From Phycomyces blakesleeanus NRRL 1555(-) (taxonomy: Eukaryota > Mucoromycota > Mucoromycetes > Mucorales > Phycomycetaceae): 64,000 nt of DNA. A model generated the notes under the pieces. The model made no database searches, was not told where the DNA came from, and saw only the letters and a list, made by a program, of their open reading frames with translations. A program made the position numbers and the translations under genes. The stretch covers positions 186,001-250,000 of the forward strand of contig NW_017265163.1 of the NCBI RefSeq assembly GCF_001638985.1, given 5' to 3'. This document shows, one piece after another, positions 1 to 12,200 of the stretch (position 1 is the stretch's first letter; each line of letters begins with the position of its first letter).

Positions 1-2408
1 GTAGGGGTGATTTTTTTTTGTACAAAAAAAAGAGGGGTAAATAAAGTAGGATATTAGTTATTGTCTCTTTATAAAATATTTCTGGTATTGTGTTATGTTG
101 TGTTGGCAACGTATCAGCTAGCTTGGAAAATTGTGGAAATAAAGATGGTAGAACAACAGATCATGAAATGGATAGAGCGTAAGAGATAAATAGGAGAAAG
201 GGGTCTTTTTATAATGTTTTTTTTTTGGCAAAAACGTCAAAAACTTCTTCTTATTATTCTTATTCTTGTGCTTGGGGCTTTGATGTTTGTAGTTCTGTAA
301 AGAGGAGAAATTGTAAAGTTAAATAAGAAGAAGAAGAAGATTAAAAGAAAAGAGGTGTTTAGAAGATTTAAATATCCAAATTTTCTAATTAATTAATTTT
401 TTTTTAAAAAAAAAAGTTCACTAGAGATATGTGACTTGCCGATAAGAAAGTAATAAAAAAAAAAGGGGGGGGACATTTATGTGCGTATGTGTGATTGTGT
501 ATATGTAATGTAATGCATAGATAGCTAGTTATATATATATATGTGTGTGTGTGTGAAGGAGAGGGAGATTCTAGATGATCGATTGTGCTTCTAATGTTTT
601 ACATGGCGTATGTTTTCTTTATGACAATAATCATCTCGATCCACAAAGAAATAGTTAGCAATAGATTTAGATATAAATCTATATATAAAGGTAATTTAAT
701 CCAGTTTAATCGAATATGATCTACTCCATGGCCACAAAGTATAGTGAAAGAGGTGTTTAAAGGATCAAGGTATATAGGTTGGAATATTACAGGTACAAGA
801 AGTGCACTACTTTAACTTGACTTATTTGGGAGTTTTTCTAGATGTACAGGAAAAAATATCCATTTTTGGGTTATTTCACCAAGAAAGATTCAGTTAAATT
901 GGATACCCTATTCTATTTTTATTTATGTGGTTGACTAAACATGCACAAGCACAAGCACTTTCTGGGCTCAATGTGATCAAAATATAATTCCCTTCTTTTG
1001 GTCGTATACCCTACCTTGTTTTGTAGCAGTGATTATGTTTGTCTTTCAAAATACAGGTATTCTGTTCAATATATAGACCTAATAATTTGATTAAACATGT
1101 ATATTATATGTATGTAGTAGGGGCTATGTGAGCACAAGTAAATATATATTTAATTAATTAATTAAGCTTTCTATTCTATTCTATTCTATTCAATCAATCA
1201 ATCAATCAAGCCGTCAAATTTCTCCACACTTGTACACAACAATGGGTCAAAAGAAGAAAATCCATTCTGTATTCCAAACACTGACCCTCCAGCTCCAATC
1301 CCCCTCTTTCTCTCTTGTCTTTTTTTATTATTATTTATTTTTATAATACGATTGCCTAATTGTGTATCCAGATATAGATATAGATATATATACAGTATGG
1401 GGATGTGGGGCAAAAACTCTAAATATTTATACATTTTTATATATTATAGAGAGAGAGAAAAGATAATTATCCCTGCATGTGAATTACAAAAAATAAAAAG
1501 AAACTCAAATGTACAAATCGTTTTTGCTTTTTTTTTGTTTCGTTTGATATTATATTATCATGGTCAAATGAACTCACTACTTGACTACCCCTTTCTTTGC
1601 TTTGTTAAAAAGTGTACAAAATGAGCTGTACAATATCGATAGATAGACTTGAATTTGTCTGATTGGTGATATATATTAATAAAATAAAAGAAACGGGAAA
1701 ATCTTGTTCTTTGACTCCACACGGATCATCCAAAAGTAGCTTTTTTTTTGTATCCCCCGCCGCCCCTTCTTCACCTCCTTAATCTCCCTCATTTACTTTT
1801 AGCTGATTGAATGATATATCACCTTGACTTTCCTGCTCTTTAATAATAATAAAAACATTGATAATAGGAATCATTTTCTATAATTGCATTGCATTTTATT
1901 TTATTCATTCGATTGACTGACTACCTCATAAAATTTAATTCAATTAAATTCAATTGATCATTTTTTTTGTCCTTGTATACAAAGCAACAATATTACCTCG
2001 TAAGATTATATATATATATATATATACATATATAGTTATGTAGGTTTTCTAGGCTTCTAGGTATCAAGTATTGTTTTGCTTTTACGCGACAATCCACGTG
2101 GTGAGTTAATGCTAAAGAATGTCATGCGGTTATGATTTTTTCCCAACTCACCGTACATTTTACCCCTTATTAAACCAAAAAAAGTATGTATACGAGTTAC
2201 CAATAGGAAACTTTGTTGATAGATATATAAATATTAATGTTGATATTGATATTGATCTTAACCTGGTCTACCTTTTTCTCTTTTCTATATATTCCTACCT
2301 CTTTCTTATATAGATAGATAGATATATAAAAGGGAAAGCCGTATTTAATCAAGTCTGTTATATATATATATATTTTTTAAAAAAAAAAACATTTCATAAA
2401 TTCACAGA
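1..2408. other. Gene-free left edge, AT-rich with microsatellites
   Basis: I see no convincing coding region here. The stretch holds short AT and GT dinucleotide runs (about 530-555 and 2005-2030), GATA-type tetranucleotides (about 1370-1390 and 2310-2330) and poly-A or poly-T tracts. Open frames are short and of simple-repeat composition. The last 400 bases are presumably the promoter and 5' untranslated region of the small gene that starts at 2409. Confidence 0.6.
2095..2100. promoter_or_regulatory. Palindromic E-box CACGTG upstream of the 2409 gene
   Basis: CACGTG lies 309 bp before the start codon at 2409. This hexamer is the classic site of bHLH factors (Cbf1, Pho4, SREBP class) in fungi. 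Its role here is inferred from position only. Confidence 0.25.
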
Positions 2409-2921
2409 ATGGCTTCTCAAGTAGCAGGTTACCAGATTCACGCGGTAAATACTGTCTTGTCTAGTTAAAGCTCTATATTTTTCTCTTTCTTTGCTCATCA
2501 ATATCACCATAGTCAAATCTTTTGGATCTTAGTTTAGAAGAAGCATTGGCAAATGCTATGCATGCTGGCTCATTACTTTCTGCTATCGTTCAAGCACTGA
2601 ACCATAAGGAGCTCGAAACAAATGAAAGTGCAAAGGTAATATTATTAAAATCAAATTTGAATCGAATCCAACATTTAATTATTTACCTTGATTCAATGTC
2701 ATGTTTAATTTTTATTTAAAATGATAATAATATTAATATTGTTATTAAAGGATGCCTATGCTGAATGCCGCAAGTTAAGGGACTACCTGGCTGAACAACT
2801 TTGGACTGTTTCTGACACAGACGGTGTAGCAAGTATCCAGGCAGCTCTGGATGCCTTGACGGAGACAGTCGACGATTATGAACAGAAGCAATCCGGATAC
2901 TTTAAGGAAACCATATTTTAA
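2409..2921 (+). CDS. Small hypothetical protein, 109 residues, three exons
   Basis: Three phase-0 exons fit: 2409-2444, 2513-2635 and 2751-2921. Donors are GTAAAT and GTAATA, acceptors are ATAG and AAAG, so the gene is spliced in the usual short-intron manner. The first exon gives 12 residues starting MASQVAGYQIHA. The rest is acidic and mostly helical, with a Leu/Ala-rich first half (SNLLDLSLEEALANAMHAG) and a second half rich in Asp, Glu and aromatic residues. I see no signal peptide, membrane segment or known motif, and I do not recognise the family. Such a small soluble helical protein could be a subunit of a larger assembly, but that is guesswork. The consistent splice phases and non-repetitive composition argue that it is a real gene. 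Confidence 0.7.
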
Positions 2922-3596
2922 AAAGAAAATATATATATATATATATATAAATGTATCAATTCAAAAACAAAATAGTTTGGACAGACTAAAAAGTTCAAAT
3001 GCCTTACTAACTAGTTCTTCTTTCATTGTAAACTTGAGTTGAGAAGAGTATTATACTTATATATAAAAAAAAAGGTGATGCCTAAAAAAAACCTGTAATA
3101 AAATATTTTCACATGGTAAAAGATATCCATATGAACTAAATTTTGAACGTTTTCGTCTGTCCACATCAAATCAAATTGTTGTATAATTTTTTTTTCTTTT
3201 GGCTTTTGGTCTTTATCTCATCTCTCCCTCTCTATCTTTATCTTTATCTGTATTTCTCACGGTTTTATATATACATCAGTACTACTATTAAGTTTGGAAA
3301 AATAAAATACGCCTACTGTTTATACTTTAGACTTTACAATCCATGCTTCGTGCTTTATAAAAATAACTAAATAAATAAAATCCTCATAAAAATACTATTC
3401 GTCAAGTTCCCAAGCCTTTTTATATAAATAAAACAGAAGCAAAAGAAAAAGGAGAAAGAGAAGAAGGATCCAGAGAGGGAAAAAAAAGGGTTGGAAGGGT
3501 CAAAGGAGGAAGAAGAGGGTGGATAAAATAAATTTTTGTATCCTTCTTTCTTAATTTTGATTGATTTCATTTGATTTGATTCAAATCAATTGATCC

Positions 3597-3628
3597 GAGC
3601 TGAGCTGAGCTGAGCTGAGCTGAGCTGA
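3597..3628. repeat. GAGCT pentamer tandem repeat, about 6 copies
   Basis: The unit GAGCT (TGAGC in another phase) repeats six times without interruption, 590-620 bp upstream of the 4214 start codon. Confidence 0.9.
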
Positions 3629-3648
3629 ATTGAACCAAACTGATCTGA

Positions 3649-3678
3649 CCAGACTTGACCAGACTTGACCAGACTTGA
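3649..3678. repeat. CCAGACTTGA 10-bp direct repeat, three copies
   Basis: Three consecutive copies of the decamer CCAGACTTGA are visible. The 10-bp spacing is about one helical turn, so the copies lie on the same DNA face. Function is unknown. Confidence 0.85.
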
Positions 3679-3960
3679 CTTGAACCAAAAAAAAAAAAAA
3701 AAAAGAAAAGAAAAGTGATAGTGACCTTATTAGTCTACGTCATCAGGTGTGCATTTAGCGTTTTGCGTTTACCGAAAATTTTTCTGCTCCGGGCAAGTTT
3801 CGCACCACTTTCCATCCCCCCTCTCTTTGTTCATCATAAAATTCCTTCGAACGTCTGCCGGACAAACAAGAACACGGCTCGAACTTATCGTCTTTTAAAT
3901 TTCGAGTCCTTTGCAAAGCAACCCTATCTTGAAGATATATAGACACTTCTCTGCCAGACC

Positions 3961-3998
3961 AGTCCAGTTTAGTCCAGCTCAGTCCAGCTCAGTCCAGC
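3961..3998. repeat. AGTCCAGCTC 10-bp direct repeat, about 4 copies
   Basis: AGTCCAGTTT, AGTCCAGCTC, AGTCCAGCTC and AGTCCAGCCT follow each other at 10-bp spacing about 220 bp before the 4214 start codon. This is a second 10-bp phased array in the same promoter. Confidence 0.85.
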
Positions 3999-4213
3999 CT
4001 CTTTGTCTTTCGACCAAACGACTCTTGAAGATACCTGTATATAATATATAATATATACATCTCATTGTAACATATTTATCATACTTTTACATACATACTT
4101 ATATATATATATAAGTACATACATTTCCCAAGATTTTATAAAATATTATAATCAAAAAGTCTCTTTTATATATATATATATTATATTATACATATATATT
4201 ATATTATTTCTTC

Positions 4214-4840
4214 ATGGATCCCAGTGCTTGCCCCCAGCCTCAAGACAATTACTCGGCCGGTACACCTGCGCAAGAGGACTGCAGTACCCTGTCACCGACT
4301 TTGGCCGATATCCTGAGTGATGACCGTATTCTGCGGTTCTACCAGTGCGTCAAGGACATCAAGACCCAGCGGTCACCCAAGCAAACCGCAGCCATGTTCT
4401 TTGCACTCTGCCATGCTCTTGGTGACACAGTCTCGTTCCTCAAGGTGCCCAACATGTCCAAAATCATATTCCGCCAGGAGCAGCAGATCTTTGCCGTCAA
4501 TGTGGCCGGGACGCAGCACGACGCCGTCCAGCTCTTCCACAACACCGGAGAATTGCCGGCCCTAGACCCTCTCAAGATGGACAATGGACCGATACTGCAC
4601 CCCGTCGAGCACCAGAACCTCTTTGCCGCCCCAGGTCCCGCAGAACATTCACCCCAGCACCTTCTCCAGGCCGCATTGGCCTCTGTCTCCCCTGCTGCTG
4701 CTGCTGCCGTAGCCGCTGCTGCTGCCGCCAATAACAACAACAACAACAACAACAATAATAATCCTAACCAGCACCATAACAATCAACATCATAATAACCA
4801 ACATCATAATACTAGTAATAATAACAATCAGGCTAGTACT

Positions 4841-4883
<43 letters not shown>

Positions 4884-6094
4884 ACAACAACGGCAGTAAT
4901 CCTGAACCTCAACCTAACCTCAAACGAAAGAACGAAAACAAAGACACGACCAAGCGAGCCAAGAAAGCCAGCCCTCGCGACAAGGAGTACGCCGTGCGCC
5001 GCAACGAACTTATCCAGGACCTCCTCAAGGTACCAGAGGCAGACTTGCTCCACCAGGCCAACATTGTGGACGACGACATCAAACTTGTGATCCAGGGCCA
5101 CGAACGGAGCACGAAGTTTGGAGTGCTGCCACCTCTGCACCGCTTTGCCACGTTTGCCAACCTGCCGGCCCACTACGACTGTGACTTTGCGCCCAAGAAC
5201 GCGGGCGTATATTTCAACTTTGAGTATTTCCAGCTCTACCTTGCCTACCGCGACCTTGAGCTGGAGCGGCAGCAGCAGCAGCAGCAGCAACACCAGCAGC
5301 ACATCGACACCAGCGACCACCGGCCGGTTCTGGTCCAGTGTCGGGCTGACATTGAAAAGGTGCTCGTGAACACCAACTGGGAGGCCATCCGGCGCCGTCT
5401 GACGATTGGTGAGCGCATCTGCCAGGTGTGCGGCGCCTTTGGCCGTGGATTTCTCCTGCTTTCCAAGCAAGTCTCGGGTCGAAAGCTGCTCCATAACTTT
5501 AATACGGGCGAGTGGAGTGAGTTCATGCGCGAGTTCCAACATCCCGAGAGCCAGGCTCTGCTCCAGACCCTCCAGGCAAAGTACTCGCCCGAGCGGTTCT
5601 ATGGCACTCGTCCAGTCCAGGCACTTCATGATGTCCACTCGGTCATAGCCTCGGCCAACTCTTCTTCGTCTGGTGCTTCGTCTTCTGGTGCTCCTATTCC
5701 TGCCTCACCTTCAGCGTCTTCTGGTGCTATTGTTGTTGTCGGTCCATCTTCATCTTCATCTTCTTCTTCTGGTCCCGGATCTGGATCTGGACCTGGATCT
5801 GGACCTGGACCTAGTTCTACTTCTACTTCTTCAAACGTCAACCACAACCATAACCATAACCATAACCACAACAATAATCATAATCATAATCATAGCCACA
5901 ATCATAACAGTAACAATACTGGTGCTAATACACCTGTTGGTACAAGTACTGCTTCAAGTGCTAATCCTAACCCTAACAACAATGTCAGCAATCCTTCTCC
6001 CATATCTACCACAATACCTTCTTCTGGACCTGAGATTGCTAGAGTGGCCACGCCCCTTTCTACTCCTGTAGAACCATCTACCGAAACCCAGTAA
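4214..6094 (+). CDS. Hypothetical protein with Asn/His/Ser/Gly tracts, 626 residues
   Basis: A single uninterrupted frame of 626 residues begins at an ATG and ends in TAA. Conserved-looking blocks alternate with low complexity: residues about 28-150 are globular, followed by an Ala run, an Asn run and His/Asn/Ser runs. A basic KRK-rich patch and a second globular block with many aromatic and charged residues follow (about residues 255-470, with a short Gln run inside). Ser/Gly and (His-Asn)n tracts occupy the C-terminal 150 residues. No signal peptide or membrane segment is seen. The basic patch could act as a nuclear localisation signal. I do not recognise either globular block. G+C content and codon use are much higher than in the flanks, which supports real coding. 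Several long open frames on the opposite strand are shadows of the repeat tracts. A nuclear regulatory role is only a guess. Confidence 0.8.
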
Positions 6095-6837
6095 ACTGAT
6101 TATCTTTTATTATCTCACTCTCTTTTTTTTTCTTTTCTTTGTTTATTCTTCCAACCCCCCTCTTTTATATTTATTTATTTTTATAATGTTTTAAATCAAG
6201 CCAAATAAAAACGGACAATCAATACAAAATCAATAATTAATAATTTTAAGAAATAATATCTATCTATATAGTAGAATGATAATCTCAACCTATAAGCCCA
6301 TTCAGTACATAAATTTATCCTAATATATTCAAACTATCAAAATAATTAATAAACTTTTTTTTTTTTGGATTTTATATAAACGTCACATCATCTAACTCAC
6401 CACCTTGCCCCCCTCTTAATTATTATTGATATTGATAATTCATTTTGGAATATTATGAAACAAGCTTGGGTACAATAAGCCAAACCAAACCAAACCAAAA
6501 AAGATATATTTTTACAATATTAAACAAGTAAGATAAATAAATGTATATATATATGAGATACATCAAGAAATAGAAAACAAAATTGAGCAAAGTCACGCTA
6601 TGGTAAAATAGTAAATATATGAAAAGAGAAGAAGAAGAGTGTAAGGGAGGAGGTGGGGGAGTTTGTCTGTTCTTTGTTGCCGCTGTTATGCCTATGACTA
6701 ATTTGTTATTATACAGCCTTACTTGCTTATTTGACTTGCTTGCTTGCTCTTCTCTTTCTCTCTCTTTTTTTTATAATTATTATTATTCTTATTTTTTTTA
6801 TATGTGTATGTGTATGTGATTTGTATGCTTATTTTTT
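6095..6837. other. Convergent 3' intergenic region
   Basis: AT-rich spacer between the ends of the plus-strand gene at 6094 and the minus-strand gene at 6838. It contains T-rich and AATAAA-like motifs expected of 3' ends and no credible coding region. Confidence 0.6.
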
Positions 6838-9204
6838 TTAACTCCAGACATCTTCCTGGTATCTTCCGGTAGACCGAAGTGTCTTGATAAAGTCATGGGC
6901 CTGCTCTTCAGTCTTGCCACCATAGGCAACCGCAAGATTGACAAAGGTCTGGTGTACATCGCGAGCCATAGACTTGGCATCACCGCAGACATAGAGGTAT
7001 GCTCCCTTGTTAATCAACCCCCAGACCTCTTCTCCGGTTTCTTGTAAGCGGTGTTGGACATACACCTTTTTGGCCGACTCGCGCGAAAAGGCTGTGATCA
7101 GACGAGATGCTGTGTTTGGCTCGCCTTCCTTTTCTTCGTTTAGGGTCTCGAACAGACCTGGCCACTCATCCGCATACAAAAAGTCTTGCTGAGTCCGAGA
7201 TCCAAAGAACAGCAGGGTCGGTCCAACCGGTCTGCCGGATTTCTTGTGGAAGGCTCTCTCGCGCACGAACGCACGGAAGGGAGCAACGCCAGTTCCGGGT
7301 CCAATCATGATCACAGGACAGGCTGGGTTCCGGGGCAGCTTGAAGGTCGATCGGCGCACATGGACAGGCAGGCGCACCTGGGGTTCCAGGTAAGTGTTGC
7401 GTGGACCCTGGATATCATAGGTTGGGTAACCACCAGCCTTGAGGACCTCATTTGAATTGTGGCTCCTGGCATAGACGTTGTAGAGGAAGTGGGTCGCGAC
7501 ACCGTACACAGTGCGCTCCGGACTGGTGGTTGGCTGGTAGGCCAGGGTGACAACGGTAGCCGAGATCTTCTTGGGTGTTTCCTTGGACGAAGACGAGATG
7601 GAGTAGTAGCGTGGCTGGAGGCGCGAGATGCTTTCGACAATCAAGTCAAACGGAACACCAGCCAAAACACCCTCCGGACTACCGCCGCCAGAAACAACGT
7701 ACTCAACCACCTCGCCGAGATTACGCACAGCCTCGCTCACCTGCAGGCGGTAGGCGTCCTTGTCGGTGGCCAGCTCGTGCAGCCGAGGCTTGATTTCTTC
7801 AGGCGCAAACTCTACCAAGGCCATCAGGGTCTGACGCGAGACAGGGGCACAGATGTCAAGATAGTGGCGCAAGATGGTGCGGTAGGTGGTCGGGACCGGG
7901 AAGGGGCTCTTTTTGGCCGCAGCCTTGTCTACAGCACACACATCCACTACCTGGTCAAGCTTGTGCGAAATACCCAGCACATTGGCCAGGCGTCCGATCT
8001 CAACTTCGCTGTTCGATGGCCACAATGCCAGATGGTCGCCGGTGTGGTAGATCAGGTTGGAGTCGGTGATGTCGAACTCGATGTGGAGGCAGTGTCTGTC
8101 TGGTTCGTCAAACAGGATCCGGGATTCGATTGGAGCAAGATATGGGCGCTTGGCATCATAGATGATTTTACTATAATTATTATTATTATTATTAAGTTTT
8201 TCTTTAGTTAGTATACATTGTCCAGTCTATTCCCTCTAGTTTCTTTTTTTTTCTCTTTTTATATTCCATGATATTAACCTCTTGTCTGACTTTTCTGCCA
8301 ATTCACCAAGATAAACGTTATCCGAATCCGGGCTGATTTCCAACTCATCGATCTTATACGTGGCTTCACGAGGACCTGATCGAGCGCTGTGCTCGTCTAC
8401 ACCCAAGGCCTCGCAGAAAGCAGGCCACATTGTCTCCTGCCAGGTCAAAAAGTCCTCCTCAAGCGACCCATCGTCATCACCTTCACCGCGTTCTCCAACA
8501 CGCTGGGCACCAAGATTGATGAGCTTCTTGTCGAGGATGCGGCAGACCTCGTTGTACTGCTCGTAGGTGCGGTTGCCAAGACCGAACATGACATAGCGCA
8601 GGTTCTTTAGAGAGGTTGTGGGGTCTGACTCATCCTTGGAGAACGCCGGTTCTTCTTCGGTCACGAGCTCCCAGAACTCGACCGCATTGTCGGTCGGTTC
8701 GCCTTCACCATAGGTCGCCATGATGAAAAAGACGAGCATGTCAGGCGAAACGGTGTCGAGATAAGAAAGGTCGTAGAGCTCGATGTCGGCCGTCATGCAG
8801 CTGACGCCATATCTTTGGGAACATTCTTTGGCCAGGCGAGAAGCATAGTCCTCTGCTGTACCTGTTTGAGAGCCATAGAAGAAGATGACTCGACGGCCCT
8901 GAAAATATACAATGATAAGAAAGAAATAAAGAAAGAAAAGATAAAATTGTATAAATATGGATTTATCTCTTCTCTTTTTATATAAATATGATAATATTGA
9001 TTTTCTTACCTGTTCTTGCATAATCTTTACAAAATTGCGTTCGTTCTTGGGTGCTTGAACAGGGGCAGGGGGTGGTGGTGGGGCTGCCTTGAAGAATCTT
9101 TCGGCAATCTTCTTTCTGCCAAACCAGGCAGCAGTTCCTAGACCAATTGCACCGAGGATTGCAAAGTCTAGTGAATCGATCATTGCAGGTTGTTGTTGTG
9201 CCAT
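6838..9204 (-). CDS. NADPH-cytochrome P450 reductase
   Basis: This gene encodes the flavoprotein that passes electrons from NADPH through FAD and FMN to microsomal P450s, for example for sterol synthesis. Exons on the minus strand are 9204-9010, 8898-8279 and 8170-6838, giving 715 residues, the usual family length. The second intron carries a TACTAAC branch site. Residues 11-28 form the N-terminal membrane anchor, followed by a proline-rich linker. The FMN flavodoxin domain starts with VIFFYGSQTGTAE (about 69-81) and includes MATYGEGEPTDNA and FGLGNRTYEQYN. RYYSISS (about 459-465) marks the FAD-binding domain, IGPGTGVAPFRAF (about 561) and FFGSRTQQD the NADPH-binding domain, and the protein ends in DVWS with the conserved C-terminal aromatic region. 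Everything needed for activity appears present. It should sit on the endoplasmic reticulum facing the cytosol. Confidence 0.95.
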
Positions 9205-12200
9205 TTCTATTTATATTGTGATCTAGATTTGATTCTAATGATGATGAAGATGAAGATGAAGAAGCAAGAAAAAGAAAAAGAAAACGAAAGAAGGAGTTTA
9301 TATAAATGTAATTTGTATAAATGTATTGTATTATGTGATAAAATTTGTAAAGACGCCTTTTGGTTTCAAGACCTATATCTATATATTCCTTCTTTTGTTA
9401 CACTGATTGTGATTTGTCAAAAAAAAAGGAATAGAGACTGTATATAAGAATATTCAGGGCATTCTCAAAAGCACACACTGCAGATATCTATATATCTATA
9501 AGAAGCTTTTTACACAAAGATGTACAAAAATTATATACATCTATTCTTTATATATATTTTTATAATATATATATTTTCTTCTGAATCCATCTTTACAGAT
9601 CCGCTATAAAATCGGAGATAGACAGCGATATCGCAACAAAATCATACAATGAAAAAGAGCCTTGTTGTCTAACCCAAATATCATTTTCATTATATGTGTA
9701 TCTATACAAAGCCTCCCTAAAATGTCTATAGTTAAAGCGCAAAATATACATATAATTTGGCTCAATTCAAATTGCAGTAATATTGATCCCTTTTGTGATT
9801 ATATTATCATTCTTGCTATCCTGTTTCTGTTTCAATTTTAACTGTAATTATATTGTATTGTATTGTATTGTCATCAAGTTCAAAAGGTCTAATTGCATAG
9901 CTTGACTCTGAAAAATACTATATATATTTAAAGTATAGATAACACATGTTTTTCTCTTTAAGCAGTGCAACAATTATGTAAACCATTTGAGATTATCATT
10001 TGGTCTTTTGGTCTCACAAACCTACCATACTAACTCTCACTGCAACATGAATTGCGTTTCTATCTTTTCATAGTACAGCATTTATGTCTTTATCAAATGA
10101 GATACCTTTCTACCAAAAAAAAACAGAAACAAAAACAAAATCAAGGAATCGATATTAAGGTGTGCGCTTTACAAATCTTAAACAATACCAACAGACATAG
10201 TAAAATGAACCTAGACAGCAAGATTTTTTTTATTGTTATAAAAGAAAGGAAGCAGAAAGAATAATCTGATAACTCTATATTGAGTTGAGTTAAATTGTAC
10301 CTTTGTATTTCTTTTTTAAGAAAGAAATAAAAAAAAAAGGTGTGGATAGTAATAAATTGATATCATTGGCTAATCTCATTTTGATCCCTTTTTTTATTTC
10401 TTTAGTCTGTCCACACAAAGTGCTATTAAATAAAATGGTACAATACGCAGAGAATGTGTTATTGGATAGAAATAATATTGTCCATTTGACTTTTAACAAA
10501 AAATTTGCCTTGGACAATTATAAGCTAATTGGTTACTTGATTGTACGATTTCAGGTACACCAAAAACGAAAGAAAAAGGTGTTTTTTGTTTTGTTTTTAA
10601 AAGGTATGTTTTATCATTATAAGACATGTCATCAAACTGGATATAAAAAAGGGTGAGCAGGAGCCTGTTAATCAACACTTGGATCTTTTCCTCTGCTTCA
10701 TAATCACAAGTATGACCAGGCAACGAAATAAAGAACGAAAAGTAGCCAGTACCTCAAAGGATTGTAGATACTAAAAAGGTTGGTTGAACCCTGCTTTAAA
10801 TATTACTAACATAAACTTCTTGATACTCTTGGTGTTTTCTCAGAGTATCACAGACCATCAAATATACCTTGTGCCTATAAGCCCATCGCTGAACTATGCA
10901 AGACTCCATTGTCCATTCAAGCCATAGGCCAAGCATTGTATCGGGTCGGGTTTCCACAGGATCTTGATCTTATAACACACAGTGGCTCTGGGCTCATAAG
11001 GATAATACGTTATTTGTGAGTAGTACAAGAATGAACTTTTGATTATATATATATACATATACATGTTAATAATCCACGCATCTATAGCTTGGACTCAATG
11101 AGCTCGCCTCAAACCCAATTTAATTAACACTATGCTTGAAAGGACAGCTGTGGGCTACCTAATAGTAATATACAGTAAACCAGCCGTAATAAAACATGCT
11201 GTGAACTAAAAGTAGTATAGAACGCTATAATCATAAGCCTTTATTGTATTCTTGTAATAACATTCTCAAAATATTTTATGTATAAGAAACGGAGTGTTAA
11301 ATCAGTAGTTTGGCTTTCACAAGAAACTTTTGAAAAAAATGGAAATCGGGTTTATGTGTAAATTTGTTGTATGTGGATCTGCGCCACACACTTTCTCTTT
11401 ATAAAGAAAAGAAAAGAAAAAGGATCATTTGGATATCAGAATTCTTCTTTTTTTTTGTACATTTTTTGGGGTGTTCAAGGTGTCAAACTTTTATGGATAT
11501 AATAATATTCAGTAGCATTATTGGCATTTGTTCTAAGACAAATGAATTCTGGGTATCAAAAAGACCTATTCTTTAGCTTATTGCTAATAAAAATAAAATA
11601 AAAAGAAGTTGGTTAAAGGAGTGTATATTATATATCACACCCAAAGATTTTTTTTTGTAAACCTTAAGATTGTTTTTGGAATAACGCACTATTCTATAAA
11701 CAGTAGTCAAGTTGGCCAACAAACCTTCCTTATATAGAATACACAGCAGCCGTGAGGACCCCCCAACCCCCTCCCCCCATTTTGTGAAATGGCCAAAAAA
11801 TGTTCCTCATTTGTAAAATCTGTATTACGTAAAATCTGGTCTGAAAAGGTTTGAAATTTTTATTTGAGAAATAAATTGAGAAACAAAAAAGCGCAAAAAA
11901 GTGCAGAACTAAAAATTAGAGCAAAAATACCCTTGCAATACTAAATAATAATGTAAGCAATATAAGAAAAAACTATGTAATAGCCCAAAAATTGTAGTAG
12001 TAACGACTGTTTACTACGATGGGAACGGAGGCAGTAAAGAAACAGCAACAGATGGAGAATATCAAAAACTATAGAAATGAAGACAAAGATTAATATTAAT
12101 AATAAAATGGGACATGTTCAAACATTGAAATCTTACCTCTTGAAAGCAATAAAGAATAGATTCCACTATGACTTACCTAAAGCAAAAAGAAGCACAAAGT

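Larger units (their letters stand above)
2922..4213. other. Intergenic region and promoter of the 4214 gene
   Basis: No gene is visible. The region contains three short tandem repeats described separately, a poly-A tract near 3690-3705 and several TATATA stretches just before 4214. The GC-richer segment 3720-3960 could be an untranslated leader, but it has no good coding frame. Confidence 0.5.

Noticed and set aside
1352..2313. Short open frames in the left edge
   Set aside because: Tyr/Ile/Asp repeats come from TATA and GATA microsatellites.
4649..5638. 329-residue open frame on the minus strand opposite the 4214 gene
   Set aside because: It is the antisense shadow of the Asn/Gln/His tracts (reading as Val/Leu/Ile runs) and has no features of its own.
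7459..8211. 250-residue plus-strand open frame opposite the P450 reductase
   Set aside because: Shadow of the GC-rich reductase exon on the other strand, which has clear domain evidence.
10303..10656. 117-residue plus-strand frame
   Set aside because: No ATG near its start, Lys/Phe homopolymer ends and no recognisable motif; a middle part could be an old relic but support is too weak.
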